Positions 16,383-25,013 of a stretch of DNA of 64,000 bases are shown in pieces; positions within the stretch are counted from its first letter, which is position 1; each line of letters starts with the position of its first letter. A program made the position numbers and the translations under genes. The notes under the pieces are model-generated. The model did no database searches. It was not told where the DNA came from and saw only the letters and a program-made list of their open reading frames with translations. This DNA is from an uncultured Porphyromonas sp. (GTDB lineage Bacteria; Bacteroidota; Bacteroidia; Bacteroidales; Porphyromonadaceae): assembly GCF_938023125.1 (NCBI RefSeq), contig NZ_CALHDW010000003.1:1-64000 (forward strand), written 5' to 3'.

Positions 16383-19004
16383 ATGAATAACGAGACTGTA
16401 TATAACCCCTCCGAGATCGAGAGTAAATGGTATCAATATTGGCTAGAGCAGAAGCATTTTGCCTCTACGCCCGATGAGAGAGAACCCTATACCGTGGTAA
16501 TCCCGCCCCCCAATGTTACGGGGGTACTTCACATGGGACACATGCTCAATAATACCATACAAGACGTACTCGTACGCCGTGCTCGCTTGCTTGGTTACAA
16601 CGCATGTTGGGTACCGGGTACAGACCATGCCTCTATTGCCACTGAGGCAAAGGTGGTGGCACGTCTTGCCGAGCAAGGTATAGACAAACGCTCCCTTACG
16701 AGAGAGACCTTCCTCAAACATGCTTGGGACTGGACCCACGAGCATGGAGGCATTATACTTGAGCAGCTCAAAAGACTGGGGGCATCCTGCGACTGGGATC
16801 GCACCGCTTTCACGCTAGACGAAGAGCGCTCTCGATCCGTTATTAAGGTATTCTGCGACCTCTTCGAGAGTGGACTTATTTACCGTGGGGTACGTATTGT
16901 CAACTGGGACCCTAAGGCGCAAACCGCCCTCTCAGACGAAGAGGTGATCTACCGAGAAGAGCACAGCAAGCTCTACTATCTACGTTACAATATCGAGGGA
17001 AGCGACGACTTCCTGACCATCGCCACCACACGCCCCGAAACCATAATGGGCGATACGGCTGTGTGCGTACACCCTGAGGATCCTCGCTATCAACAATACA
17101 TTGGCAAACATGCCATTATCCCTCTCGTGGGCCGTGCCATACCTATTATTGCCGATGAATATGTAGATCGCGAGTTCGGTACGGGCTGCCTCAAAGTAAC
17201 TCCTGCGCACGATATCAACGACTACAATCTGGGGCAAAAGCATTGCCTAGAGACCATTGATATATTCAACGACAACGGCACCCTCAACGAAAAGGGGGGA
17301 GCTTATGCCGGGATGGATCGCTTCGATGTACGTTGCAAGATAGCCCAAGACCTACAAGCGGCAGGGCTAATGATCAAAGAAGAAGACTACACCAATAAGG
17401 TAGGATGCAGCGAACGCACACAAGTACCCATCGAGCCCAAGCTCTCGATGCAGTGGTTCCTAAAAATGGAAGAGCTTGCCCGCCCGGCTCTCGAAGCGGT
17501 AGAAAAAGACGAGGTACGACTGATCCCTGCCAAATTTAAGAACACCTACCGCCATTGGATGGAGAATGTAAAAGACTGGTGCATTAGCCGCCAGCTCTGG
17601 TGGGGGCACCGCATCCCTGCCTACTACCTTCCCCAAGGTGGATTTGTAGTAGCACCTACTCGCGAAGAAGCGCTGGAGAAAGCGAAAAAAGAAACAGGCT
17701 GCCCCTCACTCAGGTTGGAAGACCTTCGTGAAGAGGAAGATTGCCTAGACACTTGGTTCTCGTCTTGGCTCTGGCCCATCACGGTCTTTGGCGATATTGA
17801 CGACAAAAACAACAAAGATCTCAACTACTATTACCCCACAGCGGTCCTCGTCACCGGCCCGGATATTCTTTTCTTCTGGGTGGCAAGAATGATCATTGCA
17901 GGCTATCGCTATCGTGGTCAACGCCCCTTCCGCGATGTATACCTTACGGGTATTGTGCGTGATGCTCAAGGGCGCAAGATGTCTAAGACCTTGGGGAACT
18001 CACCCGATCCGCTCGACCTTATCGAGAAGTATGGTGCAGACGGCGTGCGCGTGGGCATGATGATGGCCACCTCGGCCGGTAATGACCTTCTCTACGATGA
18101 GAGCCTACTGGAGCAGGGGCGCAACTTCTGCAATAAGATTTGGAATAGCTACAGACTTATCTCCAACTGGCAGGCCGATGCCTCAGCAAAGCCTAGTGAG
18201 GCCAACCTATTGGCAGTGGAGTGGTTCGAGCAACGTTTGGCAGAAGCACTGCTCGAGATTGACGATCTTATGAGCAAGTACCGCATCAGCGAAGCTATGA
18301 CGGTGGCTTACAAACTCTATCGTGATGACTTCTCGGCCTTCTACCTAGAGGCTATCAAACCTCCCTTTGGGGCTCCCATGGATGCGCAAACCCTTGCAGC
18401 TACAAACCACTATCTAGAGGTGCTTTTGCAAACCTTACATCCCTTTATGCCCTTTATTACAGAGGAACTCTGGCAAGACATGGCGCCACGTAAGGCGGGC
18501 GAAACCATTATGTACACCCGCATGCCCAAGCTAGCAGAGCCCAACAAAGAGCTACTAGCCACGGTGGCTGCTGCCCGTGAGGTGATCACTCAAGTGCGCA
18601 ACGTCCGTACTACGCACAACATAGCACGTACCGAGTCTCTCACCCTGCAATGTGGAGAGGGCCACTCGGCTATGGCAGACTGCCTCATCTCCAAACTTGC
18701 AGGCGCCACCTGCACCCCTCTAGCCTCCTCTACGGAGGGTGGCTCTTCTGCCACCTTTATCGTAGGTACCGTGTCGTATGCTATCCCTATCGACAGCTAC
18801 ATAGACAAAGGAGCGCTAAGGGAGAAACTAGAGGCTGATCTCAAGCATCAACAAGGATTCTTGATGGGGGTACGCAAAAAGCTCTCCAACGAACGATTTG
18901 TAGCCGGTGCTCCACAAGCGGTAGTAGACTTGGAGCACAAGAAAGAGGCCGATGCACTCGCTCGTATTGCCACTCTCGAGAAGCAACTAAAAGATCTTGA
19001 GTAA
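16383..19004 (+). CDS. valS: Valyl-tRNA synthetase
   Basis: An 873-residue class I synthetase that charges tRNA-Val. The HIGH signature is H50-M-G-H53 in PNVTGVLHMGHMLNN and the KMSKS loop is K532-M-S-K-T. A CP1 editing domain is recognisable from TIATTRPETIMGDTAV and FGTGCLKVTPAHD. The C-terminal coiled coil (LREKLEADLKHQQGFLMGV and following) is typical of ValRS. Length is normal. The ATG at 16383 is 55 bp after a TACCTTTG box. Confidence 0.97.
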   Translation: MNNETVYNPSEIESKWYQYWLEQKHFASTPDEREPYTVVIPPPNVTGVLHMGHMLNNTIQDVLVRRARLLGYNACWVPGTDHASIATEAKVVARLAEQGIDKRSLTRETFLKHAWDWTHEHGGIILEQLKRLGASCDWDRTAFTLDEERSRSVIKVFCDLFESGLIYRGVRIVNWDPKAQTALSDEEVIYREEHSKLYYLRYNIEGSDDFLTIATTRPETIMGDTAVCVHPEDPRYQQYIGKHAIIPLVGRAIPIIADEYVDREFGTGCLKVTPAHDINDYNLGQKHCLETIDIFNDNGTLNEKGGAYAGMDRFDVRCKIAQDLQAAGLMIKEEDYTNKVGCSERTQVPIEPKLSMQWFLKMEELARPALEAVEKDEVRLIPAKFKNTYRHWMENVKDWCISRQLWWGHRIPAYYLPQGGFVVAPTREEALEKAKKETGCPSLRLEDLREEEDCLDTWFSSWLWPITVFGDIDDKNNKDLNYYYPTAVLVTGPDILFFWVARMIIAGYRYRGQRPFRDVYLTGIVRDAQGRKMSKTLGNSPDPLDLIEKYGADGVRVGMMMATSAGNDLLYDESLLEQGRNFCNKIWNSYRLISNWQADASAKPSEANLLAVEWFEQRLAEALLEIDDLMSKYRISEAMTVAYKLYRDDFSAFYLEAIKPPFGAPMDAQTLAATNHYLEVLLQTLHPFMPFITEELWQDMAPRKAGETIMYTRMPKLAEPNKELLATVAAAREVITQVRNVRTTHNIARTESLTLQCGEGHSAMADCLISKLAGATCTPLASSTEGGSSATFIVGTVSYAIPIDSYIDKGALREKLEADLKHQQGFLMGVRKKLSNERFVAGAPQAVVDLEHKKEADALARIATLEKQLKDLE

Positions 19005-19046
19005 TAAGATCGTTTATCATAAGTACTTTAGACAAAAAAAGAGATT

Positions 19047-19502
19047 ATGACCCTAGAGAACACGGCACTCATCTTAGAGAAAACCTTCCGTCAAGCTTTG
19101 GCCTCTTGCCACAAGCGAAACAAGATCTATTACGATCTCTTTGTAGCTGTTGACTACACTGAGGGGCGTTTTACGATCAGTGACGAAGACGATAATATCT
19201 TGGCAGAAGAGATCCTATTCGACTATGCACAAGGTGGAGAAAAGGAGGCACTAGGCGTCGAAAACAATACTCGAGAACTAAAAAAAATACTCCGAAGTAT
19301 TGTAGAGCAACTCTATGACGAAAATCTCTTCGACGACTCTTTTGGAGAGCCACTTTCTATTGTCTACTTAGCTAACAGTAAGGAAGATAATGACGAAGAG
19401 CTCCTCTTTGTACACGACGATCAGACGCTACTAGACACCCCTCTACTAGAGCATCTCGACGAAGATTTGGACGAGTTCTTCCGGACTTTGCTTGACGAAT
19501 AA
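19047..19502 (+). CDS. Acidic hypothetical protein
   Basis: A 151-residue cytoplasmic protein that I do not recognise. It has no signal peptide or membrane segment and is strongly acidic, especially its C-terminus (LEHLDEDLDEFFRTLLDE). Regular alternation of charged and hydrophobic residues suggests a folded alpha/beta domain. It lies 42 bp after valS on the same strand and codon use matches its neighbours, so it is probably a real gene co-transcribed with valS. No function can be assigned. Confidence 0.7.
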   Translation: MTLENTALILEKTFRQALASCHKRNKIYYDLFVAVDYTEGRFTISDEDDNILAEEILFDYAQGGEKEALGVENNTRELKKILRSIVEQLYDENLFDDSFGEPLSIVYLANSKEDNDEELLFVHDDQTLLDTPLLEHLDEDLDEFFRTLLDE

Positions 19503-19513
19503 GATTTAATTAC

Positions 19514-19521
19514 TACCTTTG
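19514..19521 (+). promoter_or_regulatory. TAnnTTTG box upstream of tRNA-Thr
   Basis: TACCTTTG lies about 72 bp before the mature tRNA, just after the stop codon of the acidic protein gene. It fits the Bacteroidetes -7 consensus and probably drives the tRNA. Confidence 0.6.
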
Positions 19522-19592
19522 CACCGCATTCTTCGGAGGGGTTCTATTTCCTCCGTTGTGCGGAAAGAGAGAGTGTACACCCACGCTCTGTT

Positions 19593-19665
19593 GCCGAAAT
19601 AGCTCAGTTGGTAGAGCAACTCATTCGTAATGAGTAGGTCGCCGGTTCGAGTCCGGCTTTCGGCT
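19593..19665 (+). tRNA. tRNA-Thr (anticodon CGT)
   Basis: A 73-nt cloverleaf can be folded by eye. The acceptor stem is GCCGAAA with TTTCGGC, the D arm contains AGCTCAGTTGGTAGAGC, the anticodon stem ACTCA/TGAGT closes the loop TTCGTAA with anticodon CGT at 19626-19628, and the T arm is GCCGGTTCGAGTCCGGC. The discriminator base is T. CCA is not encoded. It stands alone between two protein genes with its own promoter and terminator. Confidence 0.95.
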
Positions 19666-19689
19666 CTGTTGTAAGTTGTTGTTGTTATA

Positions 19690-19737
19690 AAGAAACCTAG
19701 GCTCCCACCTCAAGAGGGCTTAGGTTTCTTCTTTTTT
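19690..19737 (+). terminator. Rho-independent terminator after tRNA-Thr
   Basis: AAGAAACCTA (19690-19699) pairs with TAGGTTTCTT (19721-19730), followed by CTTTTTTT. It closes the tRNA transcript 25 bp after the mature 3' end. Confidence 0.85.
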
Positions 19738-19763
19738 TGCTCCGAAACACCATTTACATTGAC

Positions 19764-19771
19764 TATCTTTG
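19764..19771 (+). promoter_or_regulatory. TAnnTTTG box upstream of the phosphohexomutase gene
   Basis: TATCTTTG is 39 bp before the ATG of the downstream gene and directly after the tRNA terminator, so it should be its own promoter. Confidence 0.6.
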
Positions 19772-19810
19772 TGGAAAAGTAAGACTCAATAGTTCGTAAA
19801 TCAGACAGCT

Positions 19811-21559
19811 ATGGACAATAAAGAATTAATCTCACAAGTAACAGAAAAAGCCCAAAAGTGGCTCTCTCCAGAATATGACGAAGCAACCCGCAACGAGGTA
19901 AAAGCAATGCTCGACGAGGCAGACCCTGCTGCTCTCATCGATGCCTTTTATAAGGATCTTGAGTTTGGGACGGGCGGGCTCCGTGGTATTATGGGAGCCG
20001 GTACCAACCGCATGAACCGCTATACCGTGGCTATGGCAACGCAGGGGCTTGCCAACTACCTCCACAAGGCTTTTGCAGATCTCGATCAGATCTCCGTGGT
20101 TATTGGCTACGATTGCCGCAATAATAGTCGTTACTTCTCGGAGATAACGGCAGCCGTCTTCTCGGCAAACGACATCAAAGTGTACCTATTCGAATCGCTC
20201 AGACCCACCCCGGAAATCTCTTTTGCCATCCGACACTTGGGTTGCCAAAGCGGCGTAATGATAACGGCTTCGCATAACCCCAAAATCTACAATGGCTACA
20301 AAGCCTACTGGAGCGACGGCGCGCAAATGATTGCTCCTCACGATGTCAACACCATCGACGAGGTAGCTCGTATCCGCTCTATGGCTGAGGTGAAAGAGAC
20401 CGCTCGCCCCGAGCTTATCATCCCCATTGGCGAAGAGGTGGATCGTGATTTCATCGAAGCTGTAAAGGGTTTGTCACTCTCGCCCGAGTCCATTGCACGC
20501 CACCACGATATGCCCATTGTGTACACTCCTATCCATGGTACAGGGCGCTACATGGTACCACGTGCCTTGGAAGCTTTTGGGTTCGACAACATCATACACG
20601 TAGAGGAGCAAGACGTAATTAGTGGAGACTTCCCCACAGTAGAATCTCCCAACCCCGAGGAGCCTGCAGCGCTTACCTTGGCCATGGCACGAGCCGAAGC
20701 CACCAAAGCCGATCTTGTACTCGCCTCAGACCCCGACGGAGACCGCATTGGCGTAGCCGTTAGAGGGAAGAATGGCGAGATGCATCTCATCAACGGCAAT
20801 CAGATCTGCATGCTGCTGACCTACTACTCCATCATCCGCCGCAAAGAACTTGGCGACCTCCGTAGTGACGACTATGTTATCAAAACCATCGTTACAACCG
20901 ACCTTATCAAGTTCATCGCCAAGCAAGAAGGGGTTACACTCCACGACTGCTACACGGGGTTCAAATGGATTGCCAACGTAATACGAGAAAACGAAGGTAA
21001 GGCTCGCTACATAGGCGGAGGCGAAGAGAGCTACGGCTACCTCTGGGAAGACTTCATCCGCGACAAAAGCTCCGTCTCGGCTTGCGCTATTTTTGCAGAA
21101 ATGACGGCTTGGGCTCTCGACAAGGGGTTAAGCATCGACGATCTCCTAGCCAAAGTATATACAACCTACGGCTACTTTGCCGACAAAGGTCACTACATCA
21201 TCCGCAAGGGTAAGACCGGTGCCGAAGAGATCCTAGCCATGATGGTGAATTATCGTGAGCATCCCCTGAGCGACATAGCAGGTAGCCCCGTAGTGGAGGT
21301 TCTCGACTATTCCACCCTCGAGCGACGCGATGTTGCCACCGGCAAGGTTACTCCCCTCGTGATGCCTGCCACCAGCAATGTATTGCAATACATAGCCGAA
21401 GATGGATCTAAACTCTCTATTCGCCCCTCGGGTACAGAGCCTAAGATCAAGTACTATGTAGGCATTCGCGAGACGGTAGCTTCGCCCGAAGATCTACCTA
21501 TGGCGGAGCAACGCGCCAATAAGCGTATAGCCCAACTCTTTGAGCAGCTTGGTATCTAA
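19811..21559 (+). CDS. Phosphoglucomutase/phosphomannomutase family enzyme
   Basis: A 582-residue alpha-D-phosphohexomutase that moves phosphate between C1 and C6 of hexoses. The phosphoserine loop TASHNP contains S154, the Mg2+ loop is DPDGDR starting at D307, the sugar-binding loop is GGGEESYGY, and the phosphate-binding loop is RPSGTEPKIKYY near the C-terminus. Length fits the long PgcA/PGM2-like branch. Glucose versus mannose specificity cannot be read from the motifs. It is a single gene with its own promoter. Confidence 0.92.
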   Translation: MDNKELISQVTEKAQKWLSPEYDEATRNEVKAMLDEADPAALIDAFYKDLEFGTGGLRGIMGAGTNRMNRYTVAMATQGLANYLHKAFADLDQISVVIGYDCRNNSRYFSEITAAVFSANDIKVYLFESLRPTPEISFAIRHLGCQSGVMITASHNPKIYNGYKAYWSDGAQMIAPHDVNTIDEVARIRSMAEVKETARPELIIPIGEEVDRDFIEAVKGLSLSPESIARHHDMPIVYTPIHGTGRYMVPRALEAFGFDNIIHVEEQDVISGDFPTVESPNPEEPAALTLAMARAEATKADLVLASDPDGDRIGVAVRGKNGEMHLINGNQICMLLTYYSIIRRKELGDLRSDDYVIKTIVTTDLIKFIAKQEGVTLHDCYTGFKWIANVIRENEGKARYIGGGEESYGYLWEDFIRDKSSVSACAIFAEMTAWALDKGLSIDDLLAKVYTTYGYFADKGHYIIRKGKTGAEEILAMMVNYREHPLSDIAGSPVVEVLDYSTLERRDVATGKVTPLVMPATSNVLQYIAEDGSKLSIRPSGTEPKIKYYVGIRETVASPEDLPMAEQRANKRIAQLFEQLGI

Positions 21560-21595
21560 TCCACACGACCTCTCCCTATATATTTATCTCTGATT

Positions 21596-22888
21596 ATGAC
21601 TCCTATGCCGATGCTACCTCCCGTTGTCTCTCGTATCATCCGTAAGTTAGAAGATCTCTTTTCCCTCGTATCCGAATGGCTGAGGCTTACACTGAAAAAA
21701 CTTTGTAAGGCCCGTTCGCAAAAGACGTCCGTGGACGAAATCTCCCCCAACGCCATGGGGAGCGATGGCACAGGAGGCGGCTCCGCAAGACCGAGTCAAT
21801 CCGAAAAGATACGTGCAACACTCCTCAGGTGGGGTGTTGCCCTCAAGAAAACGGGGAGTCTATTGTGGCATTATTACCTCGTACTAGAGGGCGCTTTCAT
21901 CAAGGCAATGAGGTGGTTGGGCAAAAAAACAGCCCCCCTCTTTGCCTTCACTCAAAAGATCAACATCCCCTTCCTCTCCTCAACAAAAACCTTCTTTAGG
22001 GACTTTTTCGCCCCACTCTCCCCCTACAAAGAGTGGATCTATCGCTTGTCGGCTTGGGCTGGCATCCTCCTTATCATTGTGCTTATCGGAGCTGGCATAG
22101 GCAAGAAACGTAGCCGAGTGATCCCCGAGCAGATCCACGTAAACACTACGAATATAGACTATGCGGCTACCTTCAATCTCGACTATGGCAAGACCTTTAA
22201 CGACGAAAATCCCGTGCATATAGAGGCGGCTCAACGCTTTGGCATTGTACCTATCGCAGACTCTGCCTCTCGTGCGAAGGCACTGGATGCTATGGTGGAA
22301 ATTTTCACATGCGACCGCTACAAAGTAGACTCGCTTGAGCACTCCATCCCCTACCTTGTGCCCGAAGCTAAAGACCTACTCGACGACCTCGGAGCCGACT
22401 TTGCCGAGACGCTCAAGGCGCACCACCTACCCCCCTACAAGTTCATCATTACAAGTGTAACTCGTACCTTGGCGCAACGTGACGAACTTGGCGGAAAAAA
22501 TGTGAATGCAGCCAAGGAGAGTTCGCACTGCTACGGCACCACTATTGATATTAGTTGGAAGCGATTCGATCCCATCTCGAAGCAAGCCGAAGCACTCAAA
22601 GAGGGCTCCAACATCATGCTACCGGAGGGGAGCTCAACGAAAGAAGATGGCTCCGAAGACAAAACAGAAGAACTAAAGCGAGCCCTCGCCTCCCTACTCT
22701 ATCAGTACCGTGCAGCAGGTCGTTGCCTCGTCAAATATGAGCGGAAGCAGGCCTGTTTCCACATCACCGTAGATTGTCGGAGACCCTCTCTAAAGGATTT
22801 TGCTCAGGATGCTTATGAAACCCTACTCCAATCGGGAAGTAGCCCCCAAGAGAGCAAGCCCCAAGAGCCCTCTACGTCTGTGCGTTAA
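21596..22888 (+). CDS. DUF5715-like membrane-anchored protein (M15-peptidase-like fold)
   Basis: A 430-residue protein with a long N-terminal cytoplasmic part, one membrane segment (about residues 156-174, WAGILLIIVLIGAGIG) and a C-terminal extracytoplasmic domain. That domain contains KFIITSVTRTLAQRDELGG followed by KESSHCYGTTIDISWKRFD, which resembles the SxHxxGxAxD core of D,D-carboxypeptidase-like M15 proteins and matches what is annotated DUF5715 in Bacteroidales. A role in cell-wall trimming is possible but unproven, and the last metal ligand is not obvious. It lies 36 bp after the phosphohexomutase gene, so co-transcription is likely. Confidence 0.7.
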   Translation: MTPMPMLPPVVSRIIRKLEDLFSLVSEWLRLTLKKLCKARSQKTSVDEISPNAMGSDGTGGGSARPSQSEKIRATLLRWGVALKKTGSLLWHYYLVLEGAFIKAMRWLGKKTAPLFAFTQKINIPFLSSTKTFFRDFFAPLSPYKEWIYRLSAWAGILLIIVLIGAGIGKKRSRVIPEQIHVNTTNIDYAATFNLDYGKTFNDENPVHIEAAQRFGIVPIADSASRAKALDAMVEIFTCDRYKVDSLEHSIPYLVPEAKDLLDDLGADFAETLKAHHLPPYKFIITSVTRTLAQRDELGGKNVNAAKESSHCYGTTIDISWKRFDPISKQAEALKEGSNIMLPEGSSTKEDGSEDKTEELKRALASLLYQYRAAGRCLVKYERKQACFHITVDCRRPSLKDFAQDAYETLLQSGSSPQESKPQEPSTSVR

Positions 22889-22965
22889 AGCCTCTCTTCC
22901 TCCCCTCCTTCACATCGGGGTCCCAGCCCCTCTCTTAAGAGAGGTACGTTGCTTTTCCCAAATTA

Positions 22966-23066
22966 CTCATTAGCTCTCATCAGAAAGCTCATTAGCTTTC
23001 CTCAAAAAGCTCATTAGGAATCGGACAAAAGCTCATTAGCTTTTCTGCGAAAGCTAATGAGCTTTT
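22966..23066. repeat. 22-bp periodic palindrome array ending in a 17-bp hairpin
   Basis: The 8-mer CTCATTAG starts at 22966, 22988, 23010 and 23032, and its reverse complement CTAATGAG starts at 23054: five steps of exactly 22 bp. Units 2, 4 and 5 are small palindromes (GAAAGCT-CATT-AGCTTTC type) and units 1 and 3 are degraded. The last two units oppose each other in loop orientation and form a perfect 17-bp stem (23027-23043 with 23050-23066, loop TCTGCG) followed by TTTTATTT. Confidence 0.9.
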
Positions 23067-23070
23067 ATTT
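23027..23070 (+). terminator. Strong terminator hairpin at the end of the 22-bp array
   Basis: A 17-bp perfect stem with a 6-nt loop, with T-rich sequence at and after its 3' arm, lies about 140 bp downstream of the DUF5715-like gene. It could end that transcript. The same bases form the last two units of the periodic array. Confidence 0.7.
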
Positions 23071-23323
23071 GCTACGTAATTTCGCTCCGGATTGCTGCCT
23101 AGAAATAAAAAGAATCTCAGGCAGAAGTGCACTCCCTTTCTGGGTGAAATAAAAAAATTTTCCAGGTAGCAACCCACTCACTTTCCAGCCAAGACTTTTT
23201 TTCCTTTTCTACACCCCTCCCTCAGCTACTAACCTTATTACTTGGAGAAACTCTGCCTGTACAGCATAAAACATATCCTACCGACACCTCTCGTTTACGA
23301 GAAATTTCCCAAGAAAAAAGCAC

Positions 23324-23331
23324 TATTTTTG
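23324..23331 (+). promoter_or_regulatory. TAnnTTTG box upstream of the KAP NTPase gene
   Basis: TATTTTTG fits the -7 consensus and lies 94 bp before the ATG. No clear -33 element is seen. Confidence 0.5.
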
Positions 23332-23425
23332 TAAAAGGGTGGCAATACCAACAAAGAACGCCTCCAGCATTATAGTTAAGACAAGGACATTACACAGATA
23401 AAAAAACAATCTATCCGAATATATT

Positions 23426-24841
23426 ATGTCACAAATAAAACACAAGGATATAGAAATCCCTGAAGACAATCCCTTTGCCAATTGTAAGCTCAACAGATCT
23501 ATAGAAGGAACGTATCTTACGAACCTCATCACCAAAGTCAGCGGCAACTACACTTTGGCGATTAATGATCAATGGGGACGAGGTAAAACGACATTTGTCA
23601 GGATGTGGGAAGCCTCTCTAAAACAAGAAGGGTACCAAACAATCTATCTCAATGCTTGGGAAAATGATATCGTATCTGAGCCTCTCGTCTGTATTTTAGG
23701 AGAAATACTCCCCCTTATTACAGATAAAAGGTTGAAATCAAAGCTTCTCAAACATTGTACTGCTCTTGTCAAGAATAGAAAAAAGATACTCCCAAAAGCC
23801 ATAAAATCGCTAGTCTCTCCTCTGTCTCCCTCATTTGGAGAGTTTCTAGAAAAAATCACCGACTCTCTTATCAACACCCATGAGGTTTCTCTGAAGAAAG
23901 AGATTGAAGGGTATAAAACGCAACAAACGGAGATCCTACAGTTCAAACAAAATCTTGCCGAATGTATTCAAAAGAAATGCGAGAAGAAACCTCTCATTTT
24001 TATTGTAGATGAACTCGACCGCTGTCGTCCCGACTATGCTGTAGACCTACTCGAAAAAGTCAAACATTTCTTTTCGGTAGAAGGCATTGTATTCGTATTG
24101 GCAATAGATAAGAATCAATTAATCTCATCCATCAAGGGACGATATGGAAGTGAATCCATTGATGGCAATGCCTACCTCAAGCGATTTATTGATTTTGAGT
24201 ATGTACCTCAAGAACCTAACATGAGGAGATTTTGTACCTACCTCTATCATTACATGGGGATGGATGAGTTCTTGGGATCCGAAGAAAAAGCCGCAGAAAC
24301 GGGAAGGAAAGATGAAAGAGAATTTCTATCCATTGCAATACGATTATATACTCAAAAAGGACTTTCTCTACGAGATGTAGAGAGAATGTTCAGCCATATT
24401 CGTCTTGCTCTTTTAATGCTCCCTGCGAATAAAATGGACCTCCAATTCTCGGCAGAAATGCTCTCCCTGCTCACCTTCTTAAAAACATATGAACCCGACT
24501 TCTATGCAAGAATAAAAAACAAGGAGTTTGAAATACAATCGTTTGTTGACCAGTTTTGCGAAATCTTTCATGAAAACTTGTCTAACCCCAAAAATGATGC
24601 TCATTTCCTCCACACATTTGCATCTCTTATTGTTTCCTATTATGCATACAAAGGAAATCCGAGAGAACTACTTTCTCTTATACGCAGAGATAATGAAACA
24701 GGACGAAAGGCATTAAATATCGAACTTCCCCCTTGGATTGACATAGACTATATGACTACCTATATATCTCCAATAGAGAATAACGACGAGAAATATAGTC
24801 TTCATACTATCATAGAACTTATTGACCTTCGGATATCCTAG
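23426..24841 (+). CDS. KAP-family P-loop NTPase
   Basis: A 471-residue protein of the KAP (STAND-related) P-loop class. Walker A is WGRGKTT at residues 50-56 in NDQWGRGKTTF, and Walker B is LIFIVDELDR at about 190-199, followed by CRPDYAVDLLEKVKHFF, the typical KAP motif. Unlike many KAP proteins it shows no membrane segments between the Walker motifs; that region (about 100-185) is instead Lys-rich and helical. Several bacterial KAP NTPases act in phage exclusion, but no partner gene lies beside it. Codon use is more AT-rich than its neighbours, which suggests acquisition by transfer. Its role is unknown. Confidence 0.85.
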   Translation: MSQIKHKDIEIPEDNPFANCKLNRSIEGTYLTNLITKVSGNYTLAINDQWGRGKTTFVRMWEASLKQEGYQTIYLNAWENDIVSEPLVCILGEILPLITDKRLKSKLLKHCTALVKNRKKILPKAIKSLVSPLSPSFGEFLEKITDSLINTHEVSLKKEIEGYKTQQTEILQFKQNLAECIQKKCEKKPLIFIVDELDRCRPDYAVDLLEKVKHFFSVEGIVFVLAIDKNQLISSIKGRYGSESIDGNAYLKRFIDFEYVPQEPNMRRFCTYLYHYMGMDEFLGSEEKAAETGRKDEREFLSIAIRLYTQKGLSLRDVERMFSHIRLALLMLPANKMDLQFSAEMLSLLTFLKTYEPDFYARIKNKEFEIQSFVDQFCEIFHENLSNPKNDAHFLHTFASLIVSYYAYKGNPRELLSLIRRDNETGRKALNIELPPWIDIDYMTTYISPIENNDEKYSLHTIIELIDLRIS

Positions 24842-24980
24842 AGAAGAGATAAGTGGATCTTACTTCTTCTCTCCGTAATGCTGTTATACTCAATGCTACA
24901 AGTGAATCCTATATTTTCCATTACATCTCAGATAGAGTGCAAAGCAGCTAGAGACTATACAGAGGTATAGGGGATTTGCG

Positions 24981-24988
24981 TACTTTTG
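24981..24988 (+). promoter_or_regulatory. TAnnTTTG box upstream of the RlmL-like gene
   Basis: TACTTTTG lies 25 bp before the ATG of the methyltransferase gene, giving a short leader. Confidence 0.6.
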
Positions 24989-25013
24989 TAGGAAAGAGAG
25001 ATCAAGCGATTAT

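Larger units (their letters stand above)
22889..23425. other. Gene-free 537-bp stretch with periodic array and AT-rich repeat
   Basis: No coding frame is supported. It contains a 22-bp periodic array (22966-23066), a copy of the dispersed intergenic repeat (about 23119-23165), the 15-mer CTCCGGATTGCTGCC that recurs near 30343, and the promoter of the KAP gene. Confidence 0.7.

Noticed and set aside
22966..23066. 22-bp array read as a CRISPR
   Set aside because: The constant core is only 8-14 bp, spacers would be about 10 bp, the units are palindromic and no cas gene is near.
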